NCBI GenBank assembly: GCA_947252915.1
Contig: CAMXWI010000045.1
Coordinates: forward strand, 1 to 7,184
Length of the DNA: 7,184 nucleotides
Reading direction: 5' to 3'
Source: an uncultured Lactobacillus sp.
Lineage (GTDB): Bacteria; Bacillota; Bacilli; Lactobacillales; Lactobacillaceae
Below, piece by piece: positions 1 through 7,031 of this stretch; the first letter of the stretch is position 1; the number at the start of each line of letters is the position of its first letter. The notes beneath the pieces were generated by a model that had not been told where the DNA came from, made no database searches, and saw only the letters and a program-made list of their open reading frames with translations. A program made the position numbers and the translations under genes.

Positions 1-2
1 GG

Positions 3-8
3 TATAAT
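3..8 (+). promoter_or_regulatory. Probable -10 element of the walR operon promoter
   Basis: A perfect TATAAT lies at the very start of the window, 89 bases before the walR start codon. Its -35 partner would fall outside the window, so the promoter cannot be confirmed. Transcription would begin near position 15 and give a leader of about 80 bases. I see no clear WalR-type direct repeat (TGTWAH, five bases, TGTWAH) in the visible part, so autoregulation is not supported here. Confidence 0.55.
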
Positions 9-96
9 ATGAAAGTAATTAAAACGGATAAATTAGGAATTAAAGGCACTGCTAGCGGTGACTTAATTAGTTCCATTATCAATTGGAGGAATTCAC

Positions 97-804
97 ATGG
101 CCAATAAAGTTTTGGTAGTTGATGATGAAAAACCAATTTCAGACATCATCAAATTCAACTTAGAGAAAGAGGGCTACGAAGTCGTAACCTCTTTTGATGG
201 TGAAGAAGGCCTGGAAAAGGTTGAAAGTGACCAGCCTGATTTGATTATTCTTGACCTGATGTTGCCGAAAATTGATGGCCTCGAAGTAGCCAAACGGGTG
301 CGGGCTAAGCATAATACACCAATTATTATGGTTACTGCCAAGGATTCAGAACTTGATAAAGTTTTAGGGCTTGAATTAGGGGCAGATGACTACGTTACTA
401 AACCATTTTCCAATCGTGAATTAGTAGCACGGGTGAAGGCTAATCTACGGCGTCAGGATGCTGCAAACACACCTAATGCAGAAACGGAAAATAATGATAT
501 TAAAATTGGTGATTTAACCATCCATCCCGATGCATACACTGTCACTAAACGCGGAGATAATATTAACTTAACTCATCGTGAATTTGAATTGTTGCATTAT
601 TTGGCCCAACACATTGGCCAAGTAATCAAGCGTGAACAACTCTTACAAACGGTTTGGGGATATGACTATTTCGGTGATGTCCGGACAGTTGATGTGACGG
701 TCCGTCGTCTACGTGAAAAAATTGAAGATAATCCAAGTCACCCACAATGGCTAGTAACTCGGCGTGGGGTTGGCTATTACTTAGCAAATCCTAATCAAGA
801 GTAG
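97..804 (+). CDS. walR: WalR, essential cell-wall response regulator (OmpR/PhoB family)
   Basis: DNA-binding response regulator of the WalRK (YycFG/VicRK) system, which controls cell-wall hydrolase and envelope genes in Firmicutes. The receiver domain (about residues 3-118) has the acidic pocket D9/D10, phospho-acceptor D53 in ILDLMLPK, T80 and K102. A short linker (119-133) leads to an OmpR-type winged helix (about 134-231) with the recognition-helix segment [15 protein letters not shown] and the C-terminal wing TRRGVGYYL. At 235 residues it is full length for the family. The ATG is preceded by GGAGGA at 85-90, six bases upstream, which fixes the start. T101, just before K102, matches the threonine that PASTA Ser/Thr kinases phosphorylate in B. 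subtilis and S. aureus WalR. It is first in the operon, 13 bases before walK. The OmpR-family assignment is certain; WalR identity is secured by gene order and sequence style. Confidence 0.97.
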   Translation: MANKVLVVDDEKPISDIIKFNLEKEGYEVVTSFDGEEGLEKVESDQPDLIILDLMLPKIDGLEVAKRVRAKHNTPIIMVTAKDSELDKVLGLELGADDYVTKPFSNRELVARVKANLRRQDAANTPNAETENNDIKIGDLTIHPDAYTVTKRGDNINLTHREFELLHYLAQHIGQVIKREQLLQTVWGYDYFGDVRTVDVTVRRLREKIEDNPSHPQWLVTRRGVGYYLANPNQE

Positions 805-817
805 GAGTAAATAAGTT

Positions 818-2680
818 GTGAATAGCAAACTAAAATTTTATCAATCTATTCATTTTAAAATCGCCCTAGTATTTGCGTTAATGTTAATGTTGACGTTGGA
901 AATTGTTGGGGCGGTTTTTGTGCGTCAATTGGAACGGCAGAACCTTTCTAATTTTCGCCAGCAAATTGAACTACCATCATATATTGATAACTCATTAGCA
1001 ACACAACTTGGGCGAAAAAATACGAAAAAGGCTAATCGCCAAATTCGTGAAATCCTGACAGAAGTAAATAATAACAACATTTCTGAAATTCGGGTTATTG
1101 ATAATAAGGGAATTATTCGTGGGAGCAGTAATCCTAGTAACCGCAATATGGTTGGTCAGCGAACAACGGATAGAACGGTTAAAAATGTTTTAGCTACTAA
1201 CCGTTCGCATAATAAAAATGTTTATGATAATGATAACCATAATCGCTATTATGTAAATGTTGTCCCGCTATTAAGCAATAACAATGCCAATAACGTTGTT
1301 GGAGCCGTTTATATGCGGGCTAGCCTAGAGGGCGTTTACTCAACGATCAATAATATTTCCTTAATCTATGTATTTGCTGCATTAGTAACAATTATTATTG
1401 GTTTGGGAATTACGATTATTATTTCCCGGGAAATAACCCGGCCAATTGAGGAAATGCGTAAGCAAACACTCCGAATTGCCCGTGGTGACTATTCTGGTCG
1501 AGTTGCGGTAATGGGTAATGATGAATTGGGACAACTGGCTGGTGCAATTAATAACTTGTCTGTTCGGGTGGAAGAAAGTCAGGAAGTTTCCGAAGCGGAA
1601 CAACGGCGCTTGAATAGCGTACTTTCTCACATGTCAGATGGTGTTCTGGCAACTGATCGTCGAGGAAATATTACGATTATTAATGAGACTGCTCAACAAC
1701 TGTTGGATGTCAATGAGGATGATAACGTAATTGGTAAATCGTTATTAGATATTTTGGGAATCAGAAAAGATTACACAATGCGAGAACTGGTTGATGATGA
1801 CGTTCAACAAATTCTAATTGATAATAGTGATACAAGTGGCATGATTCTTTCGGCTTACTTTTCAGTTGTGCAGCGTGAATCCGGGTTTGTCAGTGGGTTC
1901 GTTTGTGTTTTGCATGATGTTACTAGTCAACAGAAGGAAGATCAGGAACGTAAACAATTTGTTTCAAACGTTTCGCATGAATTACGGACACCATTAACGA
2001 GTGTTAAAAGTTACGTTGAGGCATTGAGTGATGGTGCTTGGAAGGATGCAGAGATTGCTCCCCAATTTTTAAAGGTAGTTCAAGATGAAACCGACCGAAT
2101 GATCAGAATGATTAATGATTTACTGAGTCTATCTAGAATGGATTCCGGGACAGTAAAATTAAATCTTGAATACGTTAATATCAACGAACTTTTTAATTAT
2201 ATTCTGGACCGTTTTGATATGATTTTGAAAAAAGAAACGGATCCACAGCAAAAGAAGTATACGATTCAGCGCAAGATTACTCAGAAGGATCTCTGGGTTG
2301 AAATTGATACTGATAAGTTCACCCAAGTGATTGATAATATTATGAATAATGCTGTCAAATACTCACCTGATGGTGGTGTAATCACTGCTCGTCTGATGGA
2401 GACTAAGAATCACGTCATTATGAGTATTGCCGATCAAGGGCTGGGGATTCCACGGAAGGATATCGGCCATATTTTCGATCGGTTCTTCCGAGTTGATAAG
2501 GCGCGTTCCCGGAAACAAGGTGGAACCGGGTTAGGATTAGCGATTTCAAAAGAAGTGGTAAACCTCTTAGGCGGTCAAATCTGGGTTGATAGTATCGAAG
2601 GTAAAGGATCAACTTTCTACATTTCCCTACCATATGTACCATACGATGAAGGAGATGAATGGGATGCTAGCGAAGATTAA
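818..2680 (+). CDS. walK: WalK, membrane sensor histidine kinase of the WalRK system
   Basis: Cognate kinase (and probably phosphatase) of WalR. Visible order over 620 residues: TM1 (about 13-36), an extracytoplasmic sensor domain (37-180) of the Cache/PAS-like type expected in WalK, TM2 (181-203), HAMP (204-256), cytoplasmic PAS (about 262-370), HisKA with phospho-acceptor H387 in SHELRTPL, and HATPase_c. The ATPase has an N box around N507/N511, G1 at DQGLGIP (539-545), F box FDRFF (553-557) and G2 GGTGLGLAI (568-576). The two-TM, HAMP, PAS layout is that of Bacillus, Enterococcus and Lactobacillus WalK, unlike the one-TM streptococcal VicK. The start is GTG, with AGGAG at 803-807 overlapping the walR stop codon, so translation is probably coupled. 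The PAS retains three of four residues reported as metal ligands in S. aureus WalK (H271, D274, H366); the fourth is Ser370. The C-terminus is acidic. Confidence 0.97.
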   Translation: MNSKLKFYQSIHFKIALVFALMLMLTLEIVGAVFVRQLERQNLSNFRQQIELPSYIDNSLATQLGRKNTKKANRQIREILTEVNNNNISEIRVIDNKGIIRGSSNPSNRNMVGQRTTDRTVKNVLATNRSHNKNVYDNDNHNRYYVNVVPLLSNNNANNVVGAVYMRASLEGVYSTINNISLIYVFAALVTIIIGLGITIIISREITRPIEEMRKQTLRIARGDYSGRVAVMGNDELGQLAGAINNLSVRVEESQEVSEAEQRRLNSVLSHMSDGVLATDRRGNITIINETAQQLLDVNEDDNVIGKSLLDILGIRKDYTMRELVDDDVQQILIDNSDTSGMILSAYFSVVQRESGFVSGFVCVLHDVTSQQKEDQERKQFVSNVSHELRTPLTSVKSYVEALSDGAWKDAEIAPQFLKVVQDETDRMIRMINDLLSLSRMDSGTVKLNLEYVNINELFNYILDRFDMILKKETDPQQKKYTIQRKITQKDLWVEIDTDKFTQVIDNIMNNAVKYSPDGGVITARLMETKNHVIMSIADQGLGIPRKDIGHIFDRFFRVDKARSRKQGGTGLGLAISKEVVNLLGGQIWVDSIEGKGSTFYISLPYVPYDEGDEWDASED

Positions 2681-3974
2681 AGATAACTGGTTAGCCATTG
2701 TTTTAACCATTGTGGTGGTTATTAGTCTCATTCTCTCTGGAATTGTGTGGGTAAACCCATACCGGTCGGATCATCGCTTTTTTGGTGATTCTGGAACAAG
2801 TACAGGACGACAAGTCACAACTCAGTCGATGCGAGACATTTATTTGCCAACGCAGGTCATCAAAACGAATGATGATCAAGGACAAAAACTCCTTTATGGT
2901 CAAGCTAAAAATCCTGTGTTAACTGCTCGTCAAAGCATTGAACGTTGGCGAATGCACCGGTTAACGAGGATTGAGTCTGGTCGGCAAAATAATTATCTGA
3001 ATTATCTGCGTTTAAATAATTCGGTAATGTTGTCGTACCCATCTAGTGTGCCGATGACAATCTTTAACGATAGTTTCAATCAAAATCTCAATTATAATAA
3101 CCTTAGTCGAATTGATCATATTGTGATTCCGTTGAATAAAAGTAATCGGATTAACCGGATTTATTTGTTGAGTAATAATAATTATCGGGTTTTTCGGGTG
3201 AAGGTTGATAACGCTAATACTAAGGCGATTAAAGAATCTTTAAAGGGTGGCTCATCAATTAGCGTTGACCATAAGATTTATGGTGGTCATCCGATGGTTA
3301 CCTATCCACATGGGGTAAAATTACCGAACTTTGGTTATCAAATTAGTAAGATTAATCCAGATAGCGTTAGCCAAACGTTAATGAATAACTCATCGAAGCA
3401 GTCGACGGTCACGTCACAACAAGAAAATAACCATATTGTTTATCAGTCAGGGACTAGTAAACGGTTGGTATATGATCCAGCAAAGGGCGCGCTTGACTAT
3501 GAAAATTATGTCGGACGGTCCGATACCTTTAACTACCAACAAATCTTTGGTCATATCTATAACCAGTTAGCTAGTACGAGTATTCCATTAGATTCACTCC
3601 GCTATGACTCCTACAATGGAAAAAGCGAATCAATCACTTACCGCAGCTTCGTAGAAGGGTTCCCCATTTTTAATGATGATGGTTATGGAACTGTTCAGAT
3701 CCAGAATAATCATGATGGTGCAGAGCGCTATCATTTTTCTACCTACAGTCTTCAGGTGCCGGTACCAGTAAGCAATAAAAAAACCGTTCTACCATCGTCA
3801 GCGGTGGTCTTTAATGGCTTACGATCAGTTAATAAGTTAAAGGAAGTTACGGGAATCCGGATTGGTTACCAGTGGAAGACAGATCAAAATGCTAAAACGG
3901 TAACGTTAACACCGACTTATTACATTCGCTATCGGAATAGTTGGGAAAATTATAAGAGTTTAATCAATAATTAG
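2664..3974 (+). CDS. walH: WalH (YycH), membrane regulator of WalK
   Basis: Single-pass membrane protein that, with WalI, binds WalK through its transmembrane helix and tunes kinase activity (inhibitory in B. subtilis, activating in S. aureus; the direction here cannot be read from sequence). It has a short basic N-terminus (MLAKIKDN), a TM helix at about residues 9-30, and a roughly 400-residue extracytoplasmic part. Family-like segments include MRDIYLPTQVI (56-66) just after the helix and FVEGFPIFNDDGYG (329-342). Length is 436 residues, normal for YycH. I chose ATG 2664 because AAGGAG (2649-2654) lies nine bases before it and it places the helix at the N-terminus; the frame is open further upstream, to 2586, but that stretch is walK coding sequence. 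The gene overlaps the end of walK by 17 bases, so its ribosome site lies in walK and translation is probably coupled. The protein is rich in Asn, Ser and Tyr, as usual for an exported lactobacillus protein. Confidence 0.93.
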   Translation: MLAKIKDNWLAIVLTIVVVISLILSGIVWVNPYRSDHRFFGDSGTSTGRQVTTQSMRDIYLPTQVIKTNDDQGQKLLYGQAKNPVLTARQSIERWRMHRLTRIESGRQNNYLNYLRLNNSVMLSYPSSVPMTIFNDSFNQNLNYNNLSRIDHIVIPLNKSNRINRIYLLSNNNYRVFRVKVDNANTKAIKESLKGGSSISVDHKIYGGHPMVTYPHGVKLPNFGYQISKINPDSVSQTLMNNSSKQSTVTSQQENNHIVYQSGTSKRLVYDPAKGALDYENYVGRSDTFNYQQIFGHIYNQLASTSIPLDSLRYDSYNGKSESITYRSFVEGFPIFNDDGYGTVQIQNNHDGAERYHFSTYSLQVPVPVSNKKTVLPSSAVVFNGLRSVNKLKEVTGIRIGYQWKTDQNAKTVTLTPTYYIRYRNSWENYKSLINN

Positions 3975-3985
3975 GGGGGACCGGA

Positions 3986-4792
3986 ATGAATTTTAAACGA
4001 ATCCAGTGGATTTTTATCATTGCCTTTGTCCTTCTTGATATTGGACTCTGTGTTTCGTTATTAATGGGGACGCAATTTCATAATAGTGGTCGGCAACAAA
4101 GTCAGTCACAGGTTACGATGAAAGAAATGAAAAATGACATGATTAGTTTTGGGTCGCTCTCCAATCATCGGCAAGATGGTTATTACATTGCGGCTCAAGA
4201 CAATAATCAGTGGACTAGTAATTCACGGGTGACGGCACTAAAAAATCAGAGTTCTCATTTGAACAACGGGACAATCACTAGTACATTTCAAAAACCGATT
4301 AAAATTCATAATCAAGTTAACCAACAGCAACAACTGGATAAGATCGTGCATTCCAAACGAATTCTTCATGGTCAGGAATATACCTATTGTGCGCAGTTAT
4401 CAAATAAACGGCAGGTTGTCTATACTCAAACCGTTCATGGTCAGCCGATCTTAGATAATGCAGGACAACTGCGGTTACATATCAATGATAGTAATGAAGT
4501 CACGGGATATACGCAGAATTATCTAAGTCATTTTACGACTTTGCGACCGCGTTCCCTAACGGTTTCACAGCAACAGGCGGTAACTTGGCTTTATCGGCAT
4601 AACCAGATTGCTAATAATTCGCGAATCCGTTATGTTCTGTTTGGTTATGATAAGATTAAAAAGAATGGTAATCAGCTCGTATATGTTCCAATTTGGAATG
4701 TGAATGTGAAAAGCAAAACCGGTGATAATACCCAAAACTTACGGGTGAATGCCTTTAGTGGAACGCTTTTTAAAATGAATGGTGATAATTAG
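3986..4792 (+). CDS. walI: WalI (YycI), membrane regulator of WalK
   Basis: Partner of WalH in controlling WalK. One N-terminal TM helix (about residues 7-28, after MNFKR) anchors an outside domain of about 240 residues. Family-like features in the C-terminal half are GQPILDNAGQLRLHIN (152-167), the Y..NYL stretch near 175-180 and YVPIWNV (233-239), resembling the YycI/YycH C-terminal fold. The 268-residue length fits the family. The ATG follows an unusual G-run ribosome site (G6 at 3974-3979) that overlaps the walH stop codon, so the two genes are probably coupled. Asp18 sits inside the predicted membrane helix. Cys22 is not a lipobox cysteine because the residues before it are D-I-G-L, so this is not a lipoprotein. 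Gln and Asn are abundant in residues 34-120. The family assignment leans on position between walH and walJ as well as on motifs. Confidence 0.91.
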   Translation: MNFKRIQWIFIIAFVLLDIGLCVSLLMGTQFHNSGRQQSQSQVTMKEMKNDMISFGSLSNHRQDGYYIAAQDNNQWTSNSRVTALKNQSSHLNNGTITSTFQKPIKIHNQVNQQQQLDKIVHSKRILHGQEYTYCAQLSNKRQVVYTQTVHGQPILDNAGQLRLHINDSNEVTGYTQNYLSHFTTLRPRSLTVSQQQAVTWLYRHNQIANNSRIRYVLFGYDKIKKNGNQLVYVPIWNVNVKSKTGDNTQNLRVNAFSGTLFKMNGDN

Positions 4793-4809
4793 TAGAGAAA
4801 GGGATAGTT

Positions 4810-5619
4810 GTGGCAACAGCGGATAATTTACACTACAGTATTTTAGCCAGTGGTAGTAAGGGTAATTCTACATATGTTGAAACTGCCCACCACCGAATCT
4901 TAATTGATGCAGGATTAAGTGGTAAACAAATTGAAGCACGGATGGCAGCGATTAACCGCTCGTTGAAGGATGTTGAGGCCATTTTCGTTACGCACGAGCA
5001 TAGTGACCATAGTCATGGTGTGGGAGTGTTAGCGCGTCGATATGGACTGGATATTTATGCTAATCGCGGTACTTGGCAAGCAATGGATAATAAAATTGGT
5101 AAAATTCCTTTGGACCAAAAGCATCTGATTGCACCAGGGACGATTAAGGACTTTGGTGATCTCCAGGTTGAAAGTTTTGCAGTTTCCCATGATGCAGCAG
5201 AACCACAGTTTTATCAGGTCCATCACGATAATAAAGCATTTTGCATTTTAACTGATACGGGGCATATTTCCGAACGAGTAGCTGGGACAATCCGTGATGC
5301 GGATGCTTATTTAATGGAATGCAACCATGATACGGAGATGCTAATAAACGGGACTAAGTACTCATGGCCGCTCAAACAACGAATTTTGGGTGATGAAGGT
5401 CACCTCTCGAATGAGGATGGTGCAGAAGCACTCACGAGCGTGATTGGCCGTCATACGAAAGAAGTTATTATTGGCCATCGCAGTTACGAAAATAACACTC
5501 GATCATTAGCACACTTAACAGTTGCCACGTTGTTAGAGCAACGCGATTTTGGGGTTGATCATGATTTTCAGCTCGACGATGCCGAACAAGATCACGCAAG
5601 TAAACTAATGACGTTATAA
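4810..5619 (+). CDS. walJ: WalJ (YycJ), metallo-beta-lactamase-fold nuclease
   Basis: Cytoplasmic metal-dependent hydrolase of the YycJ/WalJ family, reported to act as a DNA exonuclease linked to mismatch repair in Bacillus; its tie to wall signalling is mostly its conserved place in the operon. The metal site is plain: H62-x-H64-x-D66-H67 in THEHSDHSHG, with further conserved pieces SHDAAEP (126-132), TDTGH (148-152), ECNHD (170-174), GHLSNEDG (197-204) and H223 in IIGHRSYENN. There is no signal peptide or membrane helix. Length is 269 residues, close to the family norm. The start is GTG at 4810, six bases after AAAGGG (4798-4803); a TTG overlapping it at 4808 is a less likely alternative. 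It begins 17 bases after walI. No terminator is visible between walJ and htrA, so read-through into htrA is likely. Confidence 0.95.
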   Translation: MATADNLHYSILASGSKGNSTYVETAHHRILIDAGLSGKQIEARMAAINRSLKDVEAIFVTHEHSDHSHGVGVLARRYGLDIYANRGTWQAMDNKIGKIPLDQKHLIAPGTIKDFGDLQVESFAVSHDAAEPQFYQVHHDNKAFCILTDTGHISERVAGTIRDADAYLMECNHDTEMLINGTKYSWPLKQRILGDEGHLSNEDGAEALTSVIGRHTKEVIIGHRSYENNTRSLAHLTVATLLEQRDFGVDHDFQLDDAEQDHASKLMTL

Positions 5620-5664
5620 TGAAAAATATTATAAAAATTTCAAAAATAATTCATATTTGGTTTC

Positions 5665-5670
5665 TATAAT
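5665..5670 (+). promoter_or_regulatory. Possible htrA promoter -10 element
   Basis: A perfect TATAAT lies in the AT-rich 75-base gap between walJ and htrA, 12 bases before AGGAGG (5682-5687). A transcript starting near 5677 would have a very short leader. No good -35 is found at normal spacing; TTTCAA at 5638-5643 is 21 bases away and weak, and the flank is A/T-rich. A second TATAAT overlaps the walJ stop codon (5615-5620), also without a clear -35. Chance matches are easy in such AT-rich DNA. Confidence 0.4.
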
Positions 5671-5681
5671 GAAAACTGAAT

Positions 5682-5715
5682 AGGAGGACGTATCATGCAA
5701 CAAAAAAAATAATAA
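5682..5715 (+). other. htrA: Disrupted htrA start region: AGGAGG, ATG, A8 run and tandem stops
   Basis: AGGAGG (5682-5687) is followed after seven bases by ATG at 5695, the best start signal before htrA. Its frame reads ATG CAA CAA AAA AAA and then TAA TAA (5710-5715). The A8 run is at 5702-5709. The HtrA frame is one base ahead; in it no ATG, GTG or TTG occurs between the upstream stop (5681-5683) and GTG 5735. With seven A, the ATG would read MQQKNNKFWIKVAVVGLIAG, a normal positively charged HtrA membrane anchor. The frameshift is directly visible; its cause is not. Confidence 0.85.
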
Positions 5716-5734
5716 ATTTTGGATAAAAGTTGCT

Positions 5735-6994
5735 GTGGTTGGTTTAATTGCTGGTTTGATAGGTGGGGGATTATCATTAGGAATCGGTAATGTGGTTAGT
5801 GGTATTCGTGAGCGAATTGCCATGCGGACTCCCGCTGGGTCGAATAAAGCTGGTGGGACATCGGTTGCAAAAAATAAGGCGAACTTAAATAATGAATCGA
5901 CGAAGGCATATAAGTCAGTTAAAGATTCAGTAGTGTCGGTAATTAATTTACAAAATCGGCAAAGCTCAAGTAGTATTTATAGTTTGTTTGGACAAAGTAG
6001 TGGTCAGAGCAGCTCTGGGAAACTGCAAACGGTTAGTGAAGGTTCTGGGGTCATCTACAAAAAGAGTGGTGGCTCAGCCTATATTGTGACTAACAACCAT
6101 GTGGTATCCGGCTCAAATGCGCTCAAAGTGATCATGAGTAATGGTAAAGAAGTTTCTGCTAAGATTGTTGGGACAGATTCCACCACTGACTTAGCAGTTT
6201 TACGGATTAGTGCAGCGAATGTGAAAACTGTTGCTTCCTTTGGCAATTCTAATGACATTGCAGCAGGACAAGACGTGCTAGCAATTGGTTCCCCAATGGG
6301 CAGTGAATATGCAAATACGGTTACCAAAGGGATTATTTATGCAAAGAATCGGACAATTCGAGCGAAGTCTGGTGCTGCAGCAACTAGTGTTATTCAAACT
6401 GATGCAGCTATTAATTCAGGTAATTCTGGTGGTCCCCTTATCAATATGGCTGGCCAAGTGATCGGGATTAATTCCATGAAGTTAGCTTCTGATACTAACG
6501 GAAGCAACGTTGAAGGGATGGGCTTCTCCATTCCAAGTAACGAAGTTGTACGGATTATCAATCAACTAGTTAAAAACGGTAAAATCACTCGTCCTTCACT
6601 AGGCGTAGGATTGATTGACCTAAGTAGCGTTTCGCAAGATCAACAATCTTCAGTCTTAAAATTACCTTCTAGCGTTACTAAAGGGGCGGTCGTGATGACC
6701 ATCACGGATAGTGGTGCCGCTAAAAACGCTGGTATTAAAAAATATGATGTCATTACGAAGATTGGGAATAAGTCAGTAACGGATGTTAGTTCATTACGAA
6801 CCGCATTGTATAAGTATAAGGTCGGTCAATCAGCCAAAATCACATATTATCGAAATGGGAAGGCCCACACAGTTACTGTTAAGTTAACTGAAAACGATAG
6901 TTCAGCTAATAGTAGTAGTTCAGAATCGGATTCTTCCCAACAGGAAAGCGATCAAGATCAGCAAAGTCAAGATAATGATGATGCTGGATTCTAG
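5735..6994 (+). CDS. htrA: HtrA, membrane-anchored serine protease with PDZ domain; 5' end frameshifted
   Basis: Surface quality-control protease (DegP/HtrA family, S1C peptidase) that degrades misfolded exported proteins. Numbered from GTG 5735 (419 residues): membrane anchor (about 1-21), Ser/Gly/Asn-rich linker (22-98), trypsin-like domain with triad H122 (TNNHVV), D152 (TDLAVL) and S231 (GNSGGP), then one PDZ domain (about 288-384), and a Ser/Gln/Asp-rich tail (385-419). The triad is complete and the rest of the frame intact. GTG 5735 is only the first possible start in this frame; it lies inside the membrane helix, has no good ribosome site, and would lose the Lys-rich cytoplasmic end. 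The natural start is probably ATG 5695, giving 432 residues if the A8 run at 5702-5709 were A7. As written, expression would need slippage at the A-run, or re-initiation at 5735 after the stops at 5710. It follows walJ and ends at a strong terminator, so it may be read from the wal promoter, its own, or both. Confidence 0.9.
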   Translation: MVGLIAGLIGGGLSLGIGNVVSGIRERIAMRTPAGSNKAGGTSVAKNKANLNNESTKAYKSVKDSVVSVINLQNRQSSSSIYSLFGQSSGQSSSGKLQTVSEGSGVIYKKSGGSAYIVTNNHVVSGSNALKVIMSNGKEVSAKIVGTDSTTDLAVLRISAANVKTVASFGNSNDIAAGQDVLAIGSPMGSEYANTVTKGIIYAKNRTIRAKSGAAATSVIQTDAAINSGNSGGPLINMAGQVIGINSMKLASDTNGSNVEGMGFSIPSNEVVRIINQLVKNGKITRPSLGVGLIDLSSVSQDQQSSVLKLPSSVTKGAVVMTITDSGAAKNAGIKKYDVITKIGNKSVTDVSSLRTALYKYKVGQSAKITYYRNGKAHTVTVKLTENDSSANSSSSESDSSQQESDQDQQSQDNDDAGF

Positions 6995-7028
6995 AAAAAA
7001 CTGGTGCTTAGTAAGCACCAGTTTTTTT
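6995..7028 (+). terminator. Strong intrinsic terminator after htrA
   Basis: Starting one base after the htrA stop codon, six A plus CTGGTGCTTA (6995-7010) are matched exactly by TAAGCACCAG plus a T run (7012-7028) around a central G at 7011. This is a near-perfect GC-containing hairpin followed by seven T. The A run on the other side would also make it work for transcripts coming from the right. It ends the wal-htrA transcription unit. Confidence 0.93.
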
Positions 7029-7031
7029 ATC

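Noticed and set aside
85..96. GGAGGAATTC before walR looks like a synthetic expression-vector ribosome site with an EcoRI site.
   Set aside because: The surrounding leader and operon are natural in character and GAATTC is frequent in AT-rich DNA.
9..107. A 32-codon reading frame from ATG 9 overlapping the walR start.
   Set aside because: It begins inside or right after the -10 element, has no ribosome site, and runs out of frame into walR; a chance frame.
1382..1630. Minus-strand open frames within walK, walH, walJ and htrA (for example 1382-1630, 2418-2642, 6079-6327).
   Set aside because: They lie wholly or almost wholly opposite well-supported genes, show no recognisable domains and no ribosome sites; they are shadows.
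2586..2663. An upstream extension of walH by 26 residues.
   Set aside because: This is walK coding sequence in another frame; the ribosome site and the position of the membrane helix both favour ATG 2664.
4040..4060. Cys22 near the end of the WalI membrane segment as a lipoprotein cysteine.
   Set aside because: The preceding residues are D-I-G-L, with no small residue at -1, so it is not a lipobox.
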